DNA from: Icerya purchasi
Lineage: Eukaryota; Arthropoda; Insecta; Hemiptera; Monophlebidae
Length of the DNA stretch: 64,000 bases
Assembly (NCBI GenBank): GCA_039619475.1
Contig: CM077116.1
Coordinates: forward strand, 20,425,443-20,489,442
Direction of reading: 5' to 3'
Within the stretch, counting starts at the first letter, position 1. The number at the start of each line of letters is the position of its first letter. Position numbers and translations under genes: made by a program. Of the stretch, positions 24,257 through 39,200 are shown piece by piece. The notes under the pieces are model-generated. The model had not been told where the DNA came from, did no database searches, and saw nothing but the letters and a program-made list of their open reading frames with translations.

Positions 24257-27200
24257 CTACAAGCGAAACAATAAATACGTAGAATCGTATATCGACTACC
24301 ATCATATAAAAAAACATGAAAAGAATTAAATTTCGTTTATTAAAGTGGTAACATATACATGTTTCATTTGTAAAGAATATGAAGAACGCTTTTAACAAAT
24401 TCATTCTGTTGAGACCGGATGAAATAGAGTAAAAAACTAAAAAAGTAATTTTTGTAAAAACGAATGTTAATAAGAATTATAACACTATTAAAATTTACTC
24501 TTGAAAATATCGTAAGTTTCTTTCAGAATTTTGTTTTTTGAGTTTCACGGTTTTATTTTAATATTTTGAATTTTCATTCGAAATCTTTAAAATATATTGA
24601 TAGACACCTATGGGTAATATTTATGTTTTTTAAAAAGTCATTTTGCGTCAAAGGGAGCAGTGCGATTTACTAAATAAGAGAAATATTTCTGTCTTGGTTT
24701 TAGGAATTTGGTACAGGTAATAACGGGCAGAAAATAAATAGCGTATTTTTACATCATTCGGGGAGCGATGATTTTTTAATTAACATTTCATTACAAACTT
24801 TACAGAGGTAACATGTTTAATTTACAAAAAAGAAATGACAGTTGTTTTCTTCTAATATTGCTTGTGATCCAAATAATTGTTTTATAAAAAATGCTTCATG
24901 AGATTATGATTTTGGTTCAATAACAAATGCTGCGCTAACGTCTTCGTTCCATAATGTTCGAACTTTTACGGACTACGCCATCGTCATCACCACAATTGAC
25001 CTTTTTTTTAGATTTATTTACCTGCATTATTATCTCCGCTTCGCCGATTCTTCTACGATTCTTTAAGGAACATTTTTTTTCTTTTCGAGCTTACACATAT
25101 CATTTTCAATCCTTTTCTCTACTTTCCGACCTCATCCCTTTTATTTTGGATAGTGTCGTTGGCAATAAAAATATTATATTTTCTTAAATTTTTATATCCG
25201 ATATATTTTTCCTTATCAAGTTTACCAACTAATGTTCAAGTTTTTTTTTTGACAGTTCCGTGAATCGCTTCTTGATTTAGACCGAAATTCTTCCACCAGA
25301 TCCTCATCTAGGTTTTGTATGAAACTTAATATTTTTTTCATTCTCGGCACTTAATGACCATGCAGTAATCTCTCACATTGACTACCTTGAAATCCGATTT
25401 CTTATTTTAAACCTAATTTTTTTAAAAATTATTTTTTGAAGGAAACAAAAGCGGCTTTATCCGTTTCTAATTTTGTTTTTTTTTCTTTGAGCGCGTCAAC
25501 ACAGGACATTTACCCAACACAAAGGACTAACAAATAATGAAACGTAGGGATTTAAAAGTTATATCAGGAAGCGATTAGAAACAGAAGAAATGAAGGTAGC
25601 CAATACAGGAACAACCGAAGGAGAAGGAAGAGCAGGAATGTAGTGGGCACAGTAAGGGGTCGGGAGGCCAAGGACAAGCAAATTAGAATAAAGGACTGCG
25701 CGTTCTGAGGAGATAGATGAGCATTCGAATAGGAGGTGATTTTTCTACATACACTTTGTAAATTTTGTGATAAAGTGATGAAGTTTTTTCTGCGTTATCA
25801 ATTTCACACCACGGTGTCTTGAAGCTGTATGATTTTGAAAGAGCGGGCTTTAATTCGTTAATATCGAAGTAAGAGAAATTAACTGGAGTGGATGTTATTT
25901 GAAAGAAACCAAGAAGAGAATTCAACAAAGTTAGAAGAGGCATGTTATTTGAAGCAAGTAGCTCCATAATGGCTGTGGAGATGTTTTTAATTACAGGGGA
26001 AGAAGTAGAGGAAGAAGAATTGGAAGTATCCAAGAAAATTATCTTAGTATTGCTGAAGTAAAGGAGAGAAAATTTTCTTTATTAAAATGAACTGAACGAG
26101 AGATATATCTGTTAAAGGTCCATTCATTAAAGAAAGATGGAGTGCGATTAGGCAGAAGAGAAGGAAATTGAAGCGAAAATTTTCGATGATGTTTTAGGAT
26201 AACTGGATTAGCGTAGGGTGAAGGATTTAGGATGATAATAAGAATTAAACAGTGGAGCAAAAGAAGAAATTGTGAACTTTGAAAAAGTATTGTAGAAGCA
26301 AGAAGACATTAAGGCTCGGTCAGCATATGGAAAAGTCATTAGAAATTAAACTGGATGTTTTAAATTTTGACGCCACTTAGAAAGAGATGTTTTTGAGGGT
26401 CGTTATGTTTTTTGATGTGTTTTATTTATTTTGGACAAGATCGATTGAAAACGTAGTGCGAGCTTTTGTAATTGTGGCAGAGGGGAGATACTTGAATATT
26501 GCTGTATTTTGCGGCAGAGCGTTGAGACGCGCAGTGTGGACAAATGGAGTAAAAACTAAGTCAATGTTTCGCGATGTGTACAAAAAGAAGACATTTGAAG
26601 CACTGCGATGGGAGAAACGGAAAATCAGAGTTAATAGATTGAGATAAAGTCAGAGAAAACGGTATTGTGAAACTTAAGTTCTCAGATCTAGTAAGGATTT
26701 TATCACTCTCGGATGAACGATAAATCAGGCGAATAGAAGCTAATCGACAACTCAATTTCTCCCAAAATGTCATTCTCTGGAAAAAAAAGATAAAATTCTG
26801 AAAACACCTATTCGGTATAAAACACTATTTAGGGTGTACGCTTTGATATTGTGGAACGAAAAGAAATTAGGATAAACTAGAAAAGCATTGGCAGACAAAA
26901 CAAAAAGAAATTTAACTGAAACTCAGCTCTTGCACTGGGAAAGAATGTTGGAGAGGAAAGAAGAAACAGAATTTATTAATTTTGCTAGGGTCAATGAATG
27001 CAAGTTACCGATACTTTTATCGGGTGAACAATTTTGGACAAAACTCGTAATAGGTCGCAGATGATCAGGGAAGAAAATTACGTTACCTATTATTTTCATT
27101 ATTATATTACATATACAATTTTAATTCCATATAGCATTCATAGATTTTGAAAACGCATTGATTTAATGGAGATGTAGGCGGTAATAGATCTGTTACATAG

Positions 27201-30200
27201 CTATGGAATAAGTAAAGGCTATATACATCTAATCAAGAACATCTACAGGCCGGCGGCGATGAAGATGAGCTTATGGAACAACACCAAAAAAATACTAATT
27301 AAAAGAGATATAAGACAGGGAGATACGTTAGCACCGAAATTGTTTATTACCTCATTAGAAACTATATTGAGGAATTTAGATTGGAACTCTATAGGTATAT
27401 AAATTGATGAGAAATACCTAAGTAGTCAACTGAGATCTGCAGATGATATAGCACTACCTACTAAGCGTTAGCGTAGAAGAACTACAAATGATGTTGATGG
27501 AATTAAATATATACTCGAATAAAATAGGATTAAGAATAAACTTTGACAAATACGCAAGAAGATTTACGAATAAAAATCGATTTTGTAGATGTAGAAACAG
27601 TAAACAAGTACAGACACCTGGGACAAAAAGTTACGACCGACAAGAAGATGATAATGCAGGTGAAAGTAAAGCGCAGAGTATTACCAGCATGGGTAGCTTT
27701 CGGGAAGCGGAGCAGTAAATTCAGAAAGGAGGAAATGTTATTATACTTAAAACAAAAATTATATAATCAAAGTGTTCTGCCGGTTTTCACACACGACTCA
27801 CAATCATGGCTATTTACAAAGACAAAAAGGGAAAGATGATAAGGACACAGACAGCACAAGAAATATTGATATGAAATATGAAGTAGTCTGACCGGAAACG
27901 AAATACATGGATAGGAGAGAAAATCGGACTCCGTGATGTGGTAGAATAAGTAGGCAAACTGAAGTAAAACTGGGCCGGGCACATGGCTCGAAGTAAGGAT
28001 AACCGATGGGCAGAACGGCTGTTGGGATGGTGGCTAATTGATAGGAAAAGAAACATTGGTAGACCGTTGACCCGTTGATACGACGACGTAGCTTAATTAG
28101 CAGGAAAAAACTGGTTACAGAAAGCTCATGATCGGAACGAGTGTAAGAAACTAGGGAAAGCCTACGTCCAGCAGTGGACCGATAAAAGTTGAAAAAAAAT
28201 TTATTATTATTATTATCACTATTGTTATTTTTATTACTATAATCGCCATCATTACTACTATTATTATAATCTTTGATGATTACTGTTGTAATTATTTAGG
28301 TTCGTAATTAAAGATAGTGAAGTTGTGGTAAAGAATTTGCTGAAGTACTAAACCTAACTAAATATCATCCTAGGGTACAGATATTTTATATTGCCCCTCT
28401 TTCCTAATTTGTTATCTGTGTAAAATATAATTTTTATAGAAAAGACGAAAGTGTTTAATAAACTATTATTCTATTAACGGTTCCTAATTACAAACTATAT
28501 CTGAGTGCTATAAATGCAGTTCAAATTATTGTTAAAATCACATCGGTATTATTTATGTTATATTTTCCTTTAAACTCTAAGCTGATAAATTTCATTTTAT
28601 TTCATCGATCGGTACATTACGTTCACTTCGTTTCCGTTCGCAGTAATAGACGATTTATTTAATTTAAAAGCAAATAAATTGCTCAATTATAAACATATTC
28701 TTTACTAAATTATTATAATTCATTGAGGTAAATTTTTAATTCTGAAACAGTAATTTCGAGAAAGTGAGATATGCAATTACAACTTGGGTGCGTTTTCTAT
28801 TTATAACACTCAGGCACAGTAAAAATTTCAAATTTGAACAATATTACATTAAACTGGAATGATTTTTTCCCAAAAAAAGTGACATTAAAAGCACACCCTT
28901 TGGAATTTAAAGTTAGCTTGATCTAAGCCGTTTCATAAAAACGTTATATAAAATTTTGATCAGCTTTTGGCTAATGTATGTTGTCACGGTAATTGAAACT
29001 ACCAAATCAGAGTCCTAAGTTCAAGATCTGGTAAAAATTATTTAAAATAAGTAATCATTAATGATCGCGTTGAAGGCAATTTTACAAATCACGACGCACA
29101 TCATTATATACGCATGAATTTCGCACGGATACATAATACATTCGGACCGTACTAAAGCGATTATGCTCTCGTTAGTTAAAAGAAGTGAACGAGGAAAGAA
29201 AAATGGTTCCTGTGTTGTTTGGCGTAACGAGCGAATTTTTAAAAACAATATGTATTTCAGTGTTTTTTTATCAAAAATGTTCAAGGTTCAAATGTTTTCT
29301 TGCCTTTTAAATTATTCAGAATTCTTTATTTACTTTAACCTACATTATTATTTCTTTATTTGCTTTAATATATTATCGATTGTTTAGCTTAACTTATTAT
29401 TATTCAAAAATAAATAAATTAACCGAAATCGTTGGAAATTATGAATTTTTATATAATAAAAAAGGCGTTATTTTTATCGCTAAAAAATTACTTTAATATT
29501 AATTAAGTAGCTTAAAATTAATACAAAAAAAGAAAGTGAGCTGTTTGTTACGATATTTTCGATTCGTTTATGTTTTGTTTTTTTTTGTTATATATATATT
29601 TTTACTGCATGCGTAGCGCATTATTTCCAAACCACTATTATGTGATTGCTCGCTGATCTGCTGAGAGCCAAGACCGATGACTTTTTTTTTTTGCCTATTC
29701 GTTCATCAGGAATTACACGCTCGCCTGTTTTGCCGACCATATGTTTCATTTCTTTGCACTACCAGTATTTGTTGTTCGCTTTTGCTCGTCGCTCGCCTTT
29801 GTGTTACGAACGTTTGAAAATCAAAAAATAATACTAAAGATAGAACAAATTATCTATTAGATCGTCGTCGAAAGATCGCGCCACCAACCCTGACTCGTAT
29901 CATACTGAAAACATTAAAACCCATTTAAAACTCGCGAAACCGAATTTTGCCATGGATTAGACCTTGACAGATCGATTTATCGGCCCAAAATACCCCTAGT
30001 GTACAAATTTCATCCAAATCGTTAGAGCCGTTTCCGAGATACGCGAAATAAATTTATATACATATACAAATGCAAGAATTGCTCGTTTAAAGATATTAGC
30101 TATATATACATATATAAACTGAATTACCTGGTTGTGCGTATTGTAAGATATAGAATTCGAATCGGAAGTTGAAAATCTTTTACAGACTGTTTCAACATAA

Positions 30201-33200
30201 TGCGATGGTCGATATTCGTAAACGTCACTTCTAAGTTCTATCCGTTTTCTGACACTCTGACAAAGAGGTCTAAAATGCTGAAGCAATAAATGGAACAAAA
30301 AATTGTAAATATTAGCGAAAAAGTGAAATATTTATTTATAACATTTATAAACTAGGCGTGTATCGCAGTTAAAAAACTTCATTGTATACAATTAAAAAGG
30401 TATAAGAAAATTCCCTCTTTAACGAGAAACATATATCATGAACATGTTTTATGATTTGTCTTTCACCTCGCGTATTGTTAGCGAATGACCGTAGTTCAAA
30501 CGTAGATATAAATCAGTAATGCGATTGGAAGAATCAGTTTTATTCATTAAAATTTTATTTTCGAAGTAAAACAAGACATAAATGAAGTCGGCCAGTTCCT
30601 ATTAAGTATTAAACTTATTCTGCGGAAGCAAATTGGTGTTGCACATCTATATTACTCAATCAAATTTGTGGTAATTATACAAAATATTTATATATTTATT
30701 TTATACCCACGACCCCCCCCCCCCATATATATATATATATATACATAGTCTAGCCATAAATACTGATACTGCCGTTGCATGAGGGGAATTTTGCGCAGAA
30801 CAAAGTGATAACACAGTCAATGCATCGTCATAACACAGTAGAAGAGCAAATAACTTCGCTTTAGTCTGTTCAGTACACGCCACGAAGATGGATTGGACAG
30901 ATGATCATGTACGCGTTACAATAATTGGACTGATGAAGACGGGGCATAGCGCGTCTCAAATTCTCGCTCTCCTCAAACCACTCAAAGTTACGAAATGTTT
31001 TGTTTATCGTACACTGCAATGTTCTATGGACACAGGAGACGTTGTTGATCGCCTGCGAGCCAGTCGACCGCGTGTTGCGAGAACAAAAAAGGTAGTTGAA
31101 GCAGTTCGGTTGCAAATTAACTGGTGCCCTCTTCGGAAACAAAAAATCATCGCTCAGGAGATGAAAATCGCGCCGAGAACGGTCTCGCGCATCCTCACCG
31201 ATGATTTACATAGGCGAGCCTATAAGAGAAGTACAGGTCATCTTTTAATCGAAAAATTAAAGGCGATAAGATACGAAAGAGCGAAAAAGTTGAAAGGGAT
31301 TGTACGGCAAAAATGGGTACAAAAAGATCCTTTTCACAGATGAGAAAATTTTTACTGTAGAGGAAAAATATAACAAGCAAAATGATAGAATTTATGCCCG
31401 TTCATCTGCTGAGGCTAAAACCATATTTCCACGCGTTCAACGAGGTCACCACCCCACTTCTGTGATGGTGTGGTGGGGCGTATCGTGGTATGGGGTAACT
31501 CCCATCCATTTTTGCGAAACAGGGGTCAAGACAGGTGCCAGAGTGTACCAAAACACAGTTCTGGAACCAGTAATTAAGCCTCTGAACGATACTTTGTTTG
31601 CCGAAGTCGATTGGGTATTTCAACAAGATTCAGCACCGGCACACAAAGCTCAAACGACACAGAAGTGGCTCGCAGAGAATGTGCCCGGCTTCATAGCAGC
31701 TAGTGATTGGCCGTCCGGCAGCCCGGATTTAAATCCACTGGACTACGAACTGTGGGATAGGTTAGAGGAAATGGCCTGTCGAAGACCACACCGAAATTTG
31801 GAGTCGCTCAAGCGAAGCATTGTTGAGGCAGCAGCAAGAATTCCTCTCGAGACGATCCGTACATGTATTGCGAAATGGCCGGAGCGTTTTTCGTCGCGTG
31901 TCGCTAATGAAGGTGGTCATTTTGAATAACTAAGACATGATTTTAACGAGCATTGTTTGTAATTTTGAAATAAATTTTTTCTGAATTTGCATCGTGCTTC
32001 CTTTTCGCGGTACGTTTGTTTAAAGCAGTATCAGTATTTATGGCTTGACTATGTATATAGGAAGTACAAATATATATAATGATAACATAAATTGATCTTC
32101 ATAAAAATATTGCATTTATAATTTATACAAATTTTACTCATGGATCCACATTGTAATCGTGCTGAAATGTATTTCCCTATCCGGATAGACTAATGTAATC
32201 TTGATGAATTAAAAGTAAAACATAAAATTTCCCCCTGCGCTCTTTAAAATTATGATAACCTGTTATACTGTGACCTGTGAGTGAAGTCAACATTCAATGC
32301 TGAGGGCTGTATAAGTGCTCTATTGATGAAATTTAATAAAGACACTAAAGGATAGCGAAATAGTAAACACAATATAGATACAGGTGATGGAAGTGAAAGG
32401 GCCGTTATTCAAGTCTAAATTGTCTTGTGCATAAATTCAATAAGCTCCCAACCATGAGGCGCGTCTTTTAAGGTCGACCTTTAGATCATCTCCGAGAATG
32501 ATTGGAATCGATGTCCACTTTCACGAATGACTACTCCGTTGATCAGAAAAGTAAGTTCGAAATTTTTTCGTTTCTATTTAAAACGTTAACGTTTTCTGCA
32601 TTCTGATGGATTTTGGGTAACGGATACTACTCGAAAATTTCAGTACTGCTGGATTTATGACAAAATGATACCATGACGTTTTCAACGGACTGTAACGTTT
32701 CACTTCTTCAGATACTGTGTTTGTTTGTTTTTGTTATCTTTGATCGTTTTCTTCAAATACAAACATATGCTTTGAGAATATGTTTTACTGTTGACCAACT
32801 ACCTTTAAGCTTTTCTAATCCCTACCAAATCTGCTGTTTTTGTGTGTGTATCTGTAATTAGCTAATACTAATGTAACTTGCTAACCCAATATTTTTTTTT
32901 TTTTTTTTTTTTTTTACGTCCCCTTGGGTTTGCTAGAAAAGAGCATTAGCCCAGCAAAAAGGAATAGACACATGGAATAGAATAGAAATTATATTTTTAT
33001 TCTGTCGACAATGGAATCAAGGAACACCCCTAGGACAGGAACAACAGAGATAGTAGGTAGAGAAAGAACATAAGAGGCGTTGAAAGGAGCAGGAAGACCA
33101 AGCTTTAAAAGATGACAATAAAGTAACTCACGCTCGCGAGATAAACCGGAGCACTCAAAGAGCACGTGATTCGCATCGCAAACATACTGGGAACCTTCAG

Positions 33201-36200
33201 GATCCAATGGACAAAAAGGAGAATCAGCCAAAGAGAAGCGATTTAGTGAAGAAGGAAGGAGACTATGCGAGAAACGGAGGCGAGATAATTTAGTAATTAT
33301 GGACCGACGCAAACTGGGAAACTCATAGAACCAAGGACGAGGGGGAGGAACAGGATTAATCAAGAGATAAAAGGAATTAGGATTAGCGAAAAGAGATACA
33401 TAAACAGAATGCCAAAGTCTAAGATGGCAGGATTTAGTTGGAAGAAGAATATTGTGTGCTGGAACCCTACTAATAAAATTCCCATTGGAAACAGCAGCTT
33501 TAGCAAGGAGGTCGATGGCTACATTTCCATCAATGCCTGCATGTCCTGGAATCCAAAAAAAGTCAATCTGGGTACACGTCGATGAGGATAGATCATGAAG
33601 AAGAGAACGAATAGAAAGGATAATAGCATCAGTGGAAGGAGAAAGGGAAGGTGGAGATAGCGCTAGAAGAACACTTAAAGAATCAGAAACAATAAGGAAT
33701 TTGGAAGAACTTGCAGAAGAGGAAATATAAATAATGGCTTGTAGAATGGCAACAGATTCTCCAGTAAAGACAGAACAAAAGGACGGAAGTCTAAAAGACA
33801 GAGAATGAAAGAACTGAGGGCACAAGAATGCCGCTCCAACTCCGATCGGGCTCTTCGATCCGTCAGTAAAAATTAAAGAGTAATCACGGAATAGAGAATT
33901 TATTGTATTATTAAATTCCATACTGACGATATGAGAGGGAGAGGATTTAAGGAAGCATGGCATGAAGATGATATTTGGTGGCTTTAACAATTTGGAATAG
34001 ACGTATGAAAAAAATGGAAGCTTGTGATAAGGAATGACAAAAGGGGAAAATTTAGAAAGGCGAAACGATATATGAGATAGTATAGGAATTTTATTGGAGG
34101 AAAAACGCCAGTGACGAAGGATAAAAGAATAAGAAGTACTGATATTTGACGAGGAAGTGGAAAAATGTTTAATGAGAAAGCGATAACCCAAATAAGAACT
34201 TCGGATGAACAGAGGACAGATGTTGGATTCAGATAGGATGGCTGGGATAGGAGATGACCTCAGAGCTCCGAGACAAAGCCGAAGGCAACTGTTTTGGAAA
34301 CGATCTAATTTGTAGAGAACGGATTTGGAAGCGTTGCCATATAAGAAACTGCAATAATCCAATCTAGAGCGTATGAGAGATTTATACAACATTATTAACA
34401 CAGAAGGATCGCCTCCCCATCTCGTAGGTGAGAGAGCTTTAAGAAGGTTAAAGACTTTAAGCGAGGAAGCATATAAATGGCTGATATGATCATGGAAAGA
34501 CAGACGAGGGGATAAAGTGATACCCAGATAACAAAAAGAACTGACTATTGGAATGGAATGATTTTTTAGATTTATTTCAAATGAGCCCGGGTTGTAAGGT
34601 CGAAGGGTGAGATTTTGGGGCGGAAATGAAGAGATGAATGTTAGAAAGGGCCTCTTCTAGAGTACTTAAGGAGCTGTTTAGTTCCTCATTGGCAACTAGA
34701 AGATTACGGGAAGAAGAGTAAACAAGGATATCATCTGCAAAAAATAAAGTTTTGGATTTTAAGGAGAGAAAACTAATTTTGGAAACATATAAATTAAATA
34801 AAGTAGGGCTAAGGCAAGAACCTTGCGAAAGGCCCTGGAAGACCTTCCTTGAGGCGAAAAAGGAAGCAGCAGAAAGGAGGAGAGTTCTACTTTGAAAAAG
34901 ATTTATAATTAGGAAGGATATGGATGCAGGGATATTTAAAGACATCATAACGTTTTTGAGCGTGGGAAGATGGACGCTTTCGTATGCACTGGCTACATCA
35001 ATAAAAGCTGCAATTGTGAATTCTTTGGAAATAAATGATTTGTAAATGTCAGCAAGGAAAAGACTGATACAATCTGGAGGGCCTAAGCCAGGACGAAAAC
35101 CAAACTGGTTGTCTGGAAGCAAGTTATTGTGTTCCAGCCACCAGACCAGCCGTTTGTTAAGCATGCTCTCAAAGAGTTTTCTCAGGCAAGAAGCCAAAGA
35201 AATGGGTCGAAAGGCAGAGGAATTATTCTTGGGAATTGGGATAACAACGAATGTGTTCCATGAATCAGGAATAGAACCAGATTGCAGGAAGGAATTAAAA
35301 ATGATTAAAAGAATTTGGAGAGACTTTACAGATAGGTTTTTGAGGATGGAGTAAGAAATTTTATCATGGCCCGGACAGGAGTTGGAGGAGTTTTTCAGGG
35401 AAGAAAGAAGTTCAGAGAGGGAAAAGTTAGAGGAAAGGAAATGAGGTGATAATTGGTAAGGAGGAATTAAAGAATCCACTTCATCATAGTTAGGGACATA
35501 ATCAGGAGCTATGGAGTCAAAGAAAGAAGAAAGAGTATCCTTAGGAAGACTGGAGCTAGACGGGCGTTCGGAAATAGAATTTCTAAAAGCTTTAGCCAAC
35601 TTCCACACTTTGGAAATAGGAGTCAATCGAGAAAAGGAAGAGCAAAAGGATTTCCAAGCATTTTTCTTGGCGTTTTTGAGAATATATCTGGCTCTAGCGT
35701 TCGAACTCTTGTAAGTCAAGAAATTATTAAAAGTAGGTTGAGAGTGGAATGATTTAAAGTTAGACAAACTTTGATTGACAGCAGCTGTGCAGTCCCCATT
35801 CCACCACAGTGATGAAGCCCTTAAAGAATGACTTTTCCGGGCTTGAGGATAGAGTGGGGAAGACAGTGTTAGAGCAGAGGAGATAGAATTAGTAAAGGAT
35901 GAATATTGTGAAATAGCATCGTTTTCTACTTGTATTGCAGGAAGGTCTGAGTCCACAATAAACCGAAATCTATTCCAATCAGTTTTATGCAGGTTCCAAT
36001 CAGCATAATGCAAAGACGTAAATGAAGATGAAAGAGAAGGGAGATGGAAGACATTAAGAACAATGAGGATCGGAACGTGGTCACTGCCGAAGGTGCCATC
36101 TAGAGTTTTCCACGAGGATTTAAGAGCTGTGTCGGAGGAAACAAAAGATAGATCGATAGAACTAGAAGTAGACGATGATTTGAAGAAGGTGTGAGAACCA

Positions 36201-39200
36201 TCATTTAGGAGAACTAAATTATAATTGAAAATTACTTCCTCTATAATTGTGCCATTCCTGTTATAACTGGAACAACCCCATAGAGGTGAGTGGGAGTTCC
36301 AGTCAATATTAACATGTCTGCCATATTTGTTACAACGAATATGTCTCTGAGAATGGATTTAATATAACAAGCTAATCTAAATCAGACTAACCTTTTGCTA
36401 GCAGTGCTTGTTTGTGTGTATATATAATTTGATGTATATTTCATATTTTAAGCATCTGCAATGTTTATACGATTTAAAAGATGCATTAATAAATATTTAA
36501 AGCTTTCACAGGCCAGTGTAAGCTGGTCGAAACGTTAAGCGAATAAATATCTTTTAAAACCGAAAATTATTTATTATGAGATGCATTAATGTACATCTAA
36601 TTTAGAAAATAACCACTAATTATTGTTTTATGAAGGGGAGTGTTTCAGCTTCTAAAATCTGGTGGTATTTCACATATATCGAACCAAAATAACTGCAGTA
36701 CTAATCATTCTTGGCGATTTATTCTTGTTCTGACCTATTTGTTTCTAGTGTGATGCTATTCATATGAGTAATCAGAGTAGATGATTGATAAAACACATTA
36801 GCACATTAGTCCACTAACCTGCATTACTATTTAATTAGCAACTGCTGTAAAGGCTGTATTTAATATTTAGCATAATTACTTTACTAACATGTGTTGAGTC
36901 TACCATTTAATTATGCATGGCTCTATGCAATTTTCTGTCTATGAAAAGTTAGAACTTACGATCCCACTAACATGTGTACAGTGGCGGGGTAAGACCTAAA
37001 TTTCATGTGGGCAAGGTACATTTTGCGAGAGACCCTCCGGTTGGGCAAGAAGACGAATTTTATAAAATAGATAACTATTGCAGCTGTCCAATTTTTATTC
37101 ATAAAAATGCAAACTATTTGACAAAAAATAAAAGAAATGAATTAAAGACACAAAAATTCCCTACTTTTATTCTTACTGAATTCCTTAATAATAGTGTCGT
37201 AATTCAGTTTAGATGCCATATCTGCTTCAATATATAAAACTGCCAAGTTTTTCCTTACCCGTTGTATTTCTTGAATAATTTTTAATTTTGAAAAGCTCCT
37301 TTTAGCAGACGCTTTACCGGTATTGTTAGCAAAATTCCAATAACTACGTAAATATTTGGGTAAATTTCTTTCAAGCTATTTGCTGTTATGTACTGGAGCA
37401 GATGTTTTACATCTTTAATGAAGTTGGATAAATTTGTGAGTATTGTTATTAATTTGTCACACAGTTCGTAAGGTTGGAAGTCGTTGCTCTCACCCATTCG
37501 CAGGACAGTGTGTAAATCTTGAAAGTTTTTTAATAATTGCTCTTTAGGAATATATTTTTTAACTTGTTTAGATCATTGAGAAAACCAAAATTTTTAAAAA
37601 ACTGATTAAAAGAAATAAATTATGAATCCAAATTTCTTATTTTATACCATCTATTAGGAGACTGTACAGGTTGATCGCTTTCTTTATAATCGAACATCCT
37701 TTTCTTTTTGGCTACCCTTTTATTTTTAAAGTCTTATGGTAGATCATAACTGTTTTTCTCAATAAATTGACGAGCATCAAACAAGCATTTTTCGAATACA
37801 GTTTGTCGGCATTCTTTGACCCAGTCACAAAATGTACGCAAATATTCAAGAGCAATGCTTAAATGGACATGTACAAATTGCCATAATTTGCTCATGACAT
37901 TAACTCGCAATAATATCTCATACCATACATGTTACCAAGCTTGAAGTCAACCGAGAAACAGTAAATAATATCGTAAAATCGCTTAAAAATAAAAAGGCTC
38001 CCGGCAAAGATAAAATAACAAATAAAATTGCGAAGCTTCTCAACACAAAATATTCAGATCTATTCTTCAATATTATAAACAACTGTCTTCAAAGGGAAAT
38101 CTTCCCCACCATTTGGAAAACTGCAGATCTAATTCTTATACAAAAACCTAATAGAGATTGCTCTAGTGTAACAGCTTATCGCCCAATCTCGTTGCTGAAC
38201 TCCTGCGGTAAAGTTTATGAAAAAATTATTAATCAATTCCTGGTCAAAGAAATGTCAGAAAAAAAAATCCTAAATGAAAATCAATACGGCTTCAGAACAG
38301 CACACTCAGCTGAAGGAGCGGTATACAAACGAATATCTCTCACAAGAAGCATAATTTCTGAGGGGCATTCAGCATTAATCATCTCATTTGACATACGAGG
38401 AGCATTTGATAATTGCAAGTGGTCCTCAATAATAAAAATTTTAAAAGACAAAAAAATAAATTCATCCTTAATCAATATCATTATTAATTACTTCCACAAC
38501 AGGTACGCTCGTCTCCAAATTAATAATGATTTTGCTAAAAAAAAAATTACTTGTGGAGTCCCCCAAGGCTCTGTACTGGGGCCCACCCTATGGAATTTAC
38601 TATACTCTAGCGTACATAACGATGTGGATCAATATTGTGAGGTATTAAATGCAAACTCTACTCTCATCTCCTATGCTGATGATTTATGTATAGTGTTTAA
38701 AATTACAAAATTCACCAATTTAAAAAAAATCGAAAGAGTTTGTAAAATGTTAGAAAATAAAATAACGGACTTTGGACTTTCTTTTGCAACAGAAAAATGC
38801 AATGCTATGATACTTGGTAATCTTAAAATAGAAAACGAAATTAGAGGATTAAATCTCATTTCAGATCAACCTATACAGCTGGTAGACAAAATGAAATATC
38901 TTGGAATTTTAATCGATCACAAGCTTAGTTTCTCTCACCACCTAAAGGCAATAAATTTAAAATGTAACAATTTATATCATCAATTATGCAAAATCTTACC
39001 TAACACTAACGGACTCGCCCACAAACAGAGAATCATCCTATATAAAGGACTAATACAACCCATCTATGCCTACGGTTCAAGTGTATACACCAATAAGAAA
39101 ATACTAAAAACAGTCAAGGCACAACAAAGAAAATTTATCTTAAACATATCTTCCCTATACAAAACTTCCCCCTCATCAGCGGCCTGTGTCATAGCAAACA

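Larger units (their letters stand above)
24257..30127. other. Intron 3 of the cystine-knot gene (5.9 kb)
   Basis: It contains LINE debris at 25470-28225 and a dispersed repeat at 29880-30118, described separately. From 24260 to 25460 and from 28226 to 29880 I see no gene or identifiable element; short open frames there (24954-25187, 29042-29387, 29646-29831) show no family motif. Confidence 0.6.
30742..32055 (+). mobile_element. Mariner transposon (DD37D type), near-complete
   Basis: Terminal inverted repeats at 30742-30772 and 32025-32055 match at 30 of 31 positions, counting the flanking TA dinucleotides (30742-30743 and 32054-32055) that form the target duplication; the element proper is 30744-32053, 1310 bp. 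It inserted into a TA microsatellite in intron 2 of the cystine-knot gene, antisense to it. One transposase gene fills the interior, with a single frameshift. A polyadenylation signal AATAAA lies near 31968, before the right repeat. Confidence 0.92.
32887..36325 (-). mobile_element. I-like LINE, 5'-truncated, with EN, RT and RNase H
   Basis: Minus-strand element with a poly(A) tail seen as a T run at 32891-32916. The open reading begins inside the endonuclease near 36320 (WNSHSPLWG, LLNDGSHTFF, SSIDLSFVSS, GSDHVPIL), then the reverse transcriptase (FRPISLASCLRKLFE, QFGFRPG, AAFIDVASAYE, GLSQGSCLSPTLFNLY, LFFADDILVY), an RNase H (IFTDGSK, TGESVAILQAI, IVSDSLS, GIDGNVAIDLLAK) and a C-terminal Cys-His motif (CDANHVLFEC). 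The RNase H domain separates it from Jockey and R1 elements and points to the I or Loa group. A frameshift near 34605 splits the frame. ORF1 and the start of the endonuclease are missing. I found no convincing target duplication. Confidence 0.88.

Noticed and set aside
24089..30277. IL-17 or Spatzle assignment for the cystine-knot protein
   Set aside because: The final CxC and a preceding I/V-rich strand fit those families too, but the CxxPxxxC segment and overall spacing look closer to PTTH/Trunk. Left as a family-level call only.
35046..35714. Plus-strand open frames of 67 to 102 codons
   Set aside because: They are antisense shadows of the LINE reverse transcriptase frame on the minus strand.
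36326..36400. Target duplication for the I-like LINE at 32887
   Set aside because: Compared the sequence beside the poly-T at 32870-32890 with that around 36320-36400; only short partial matches, so none is claimed.
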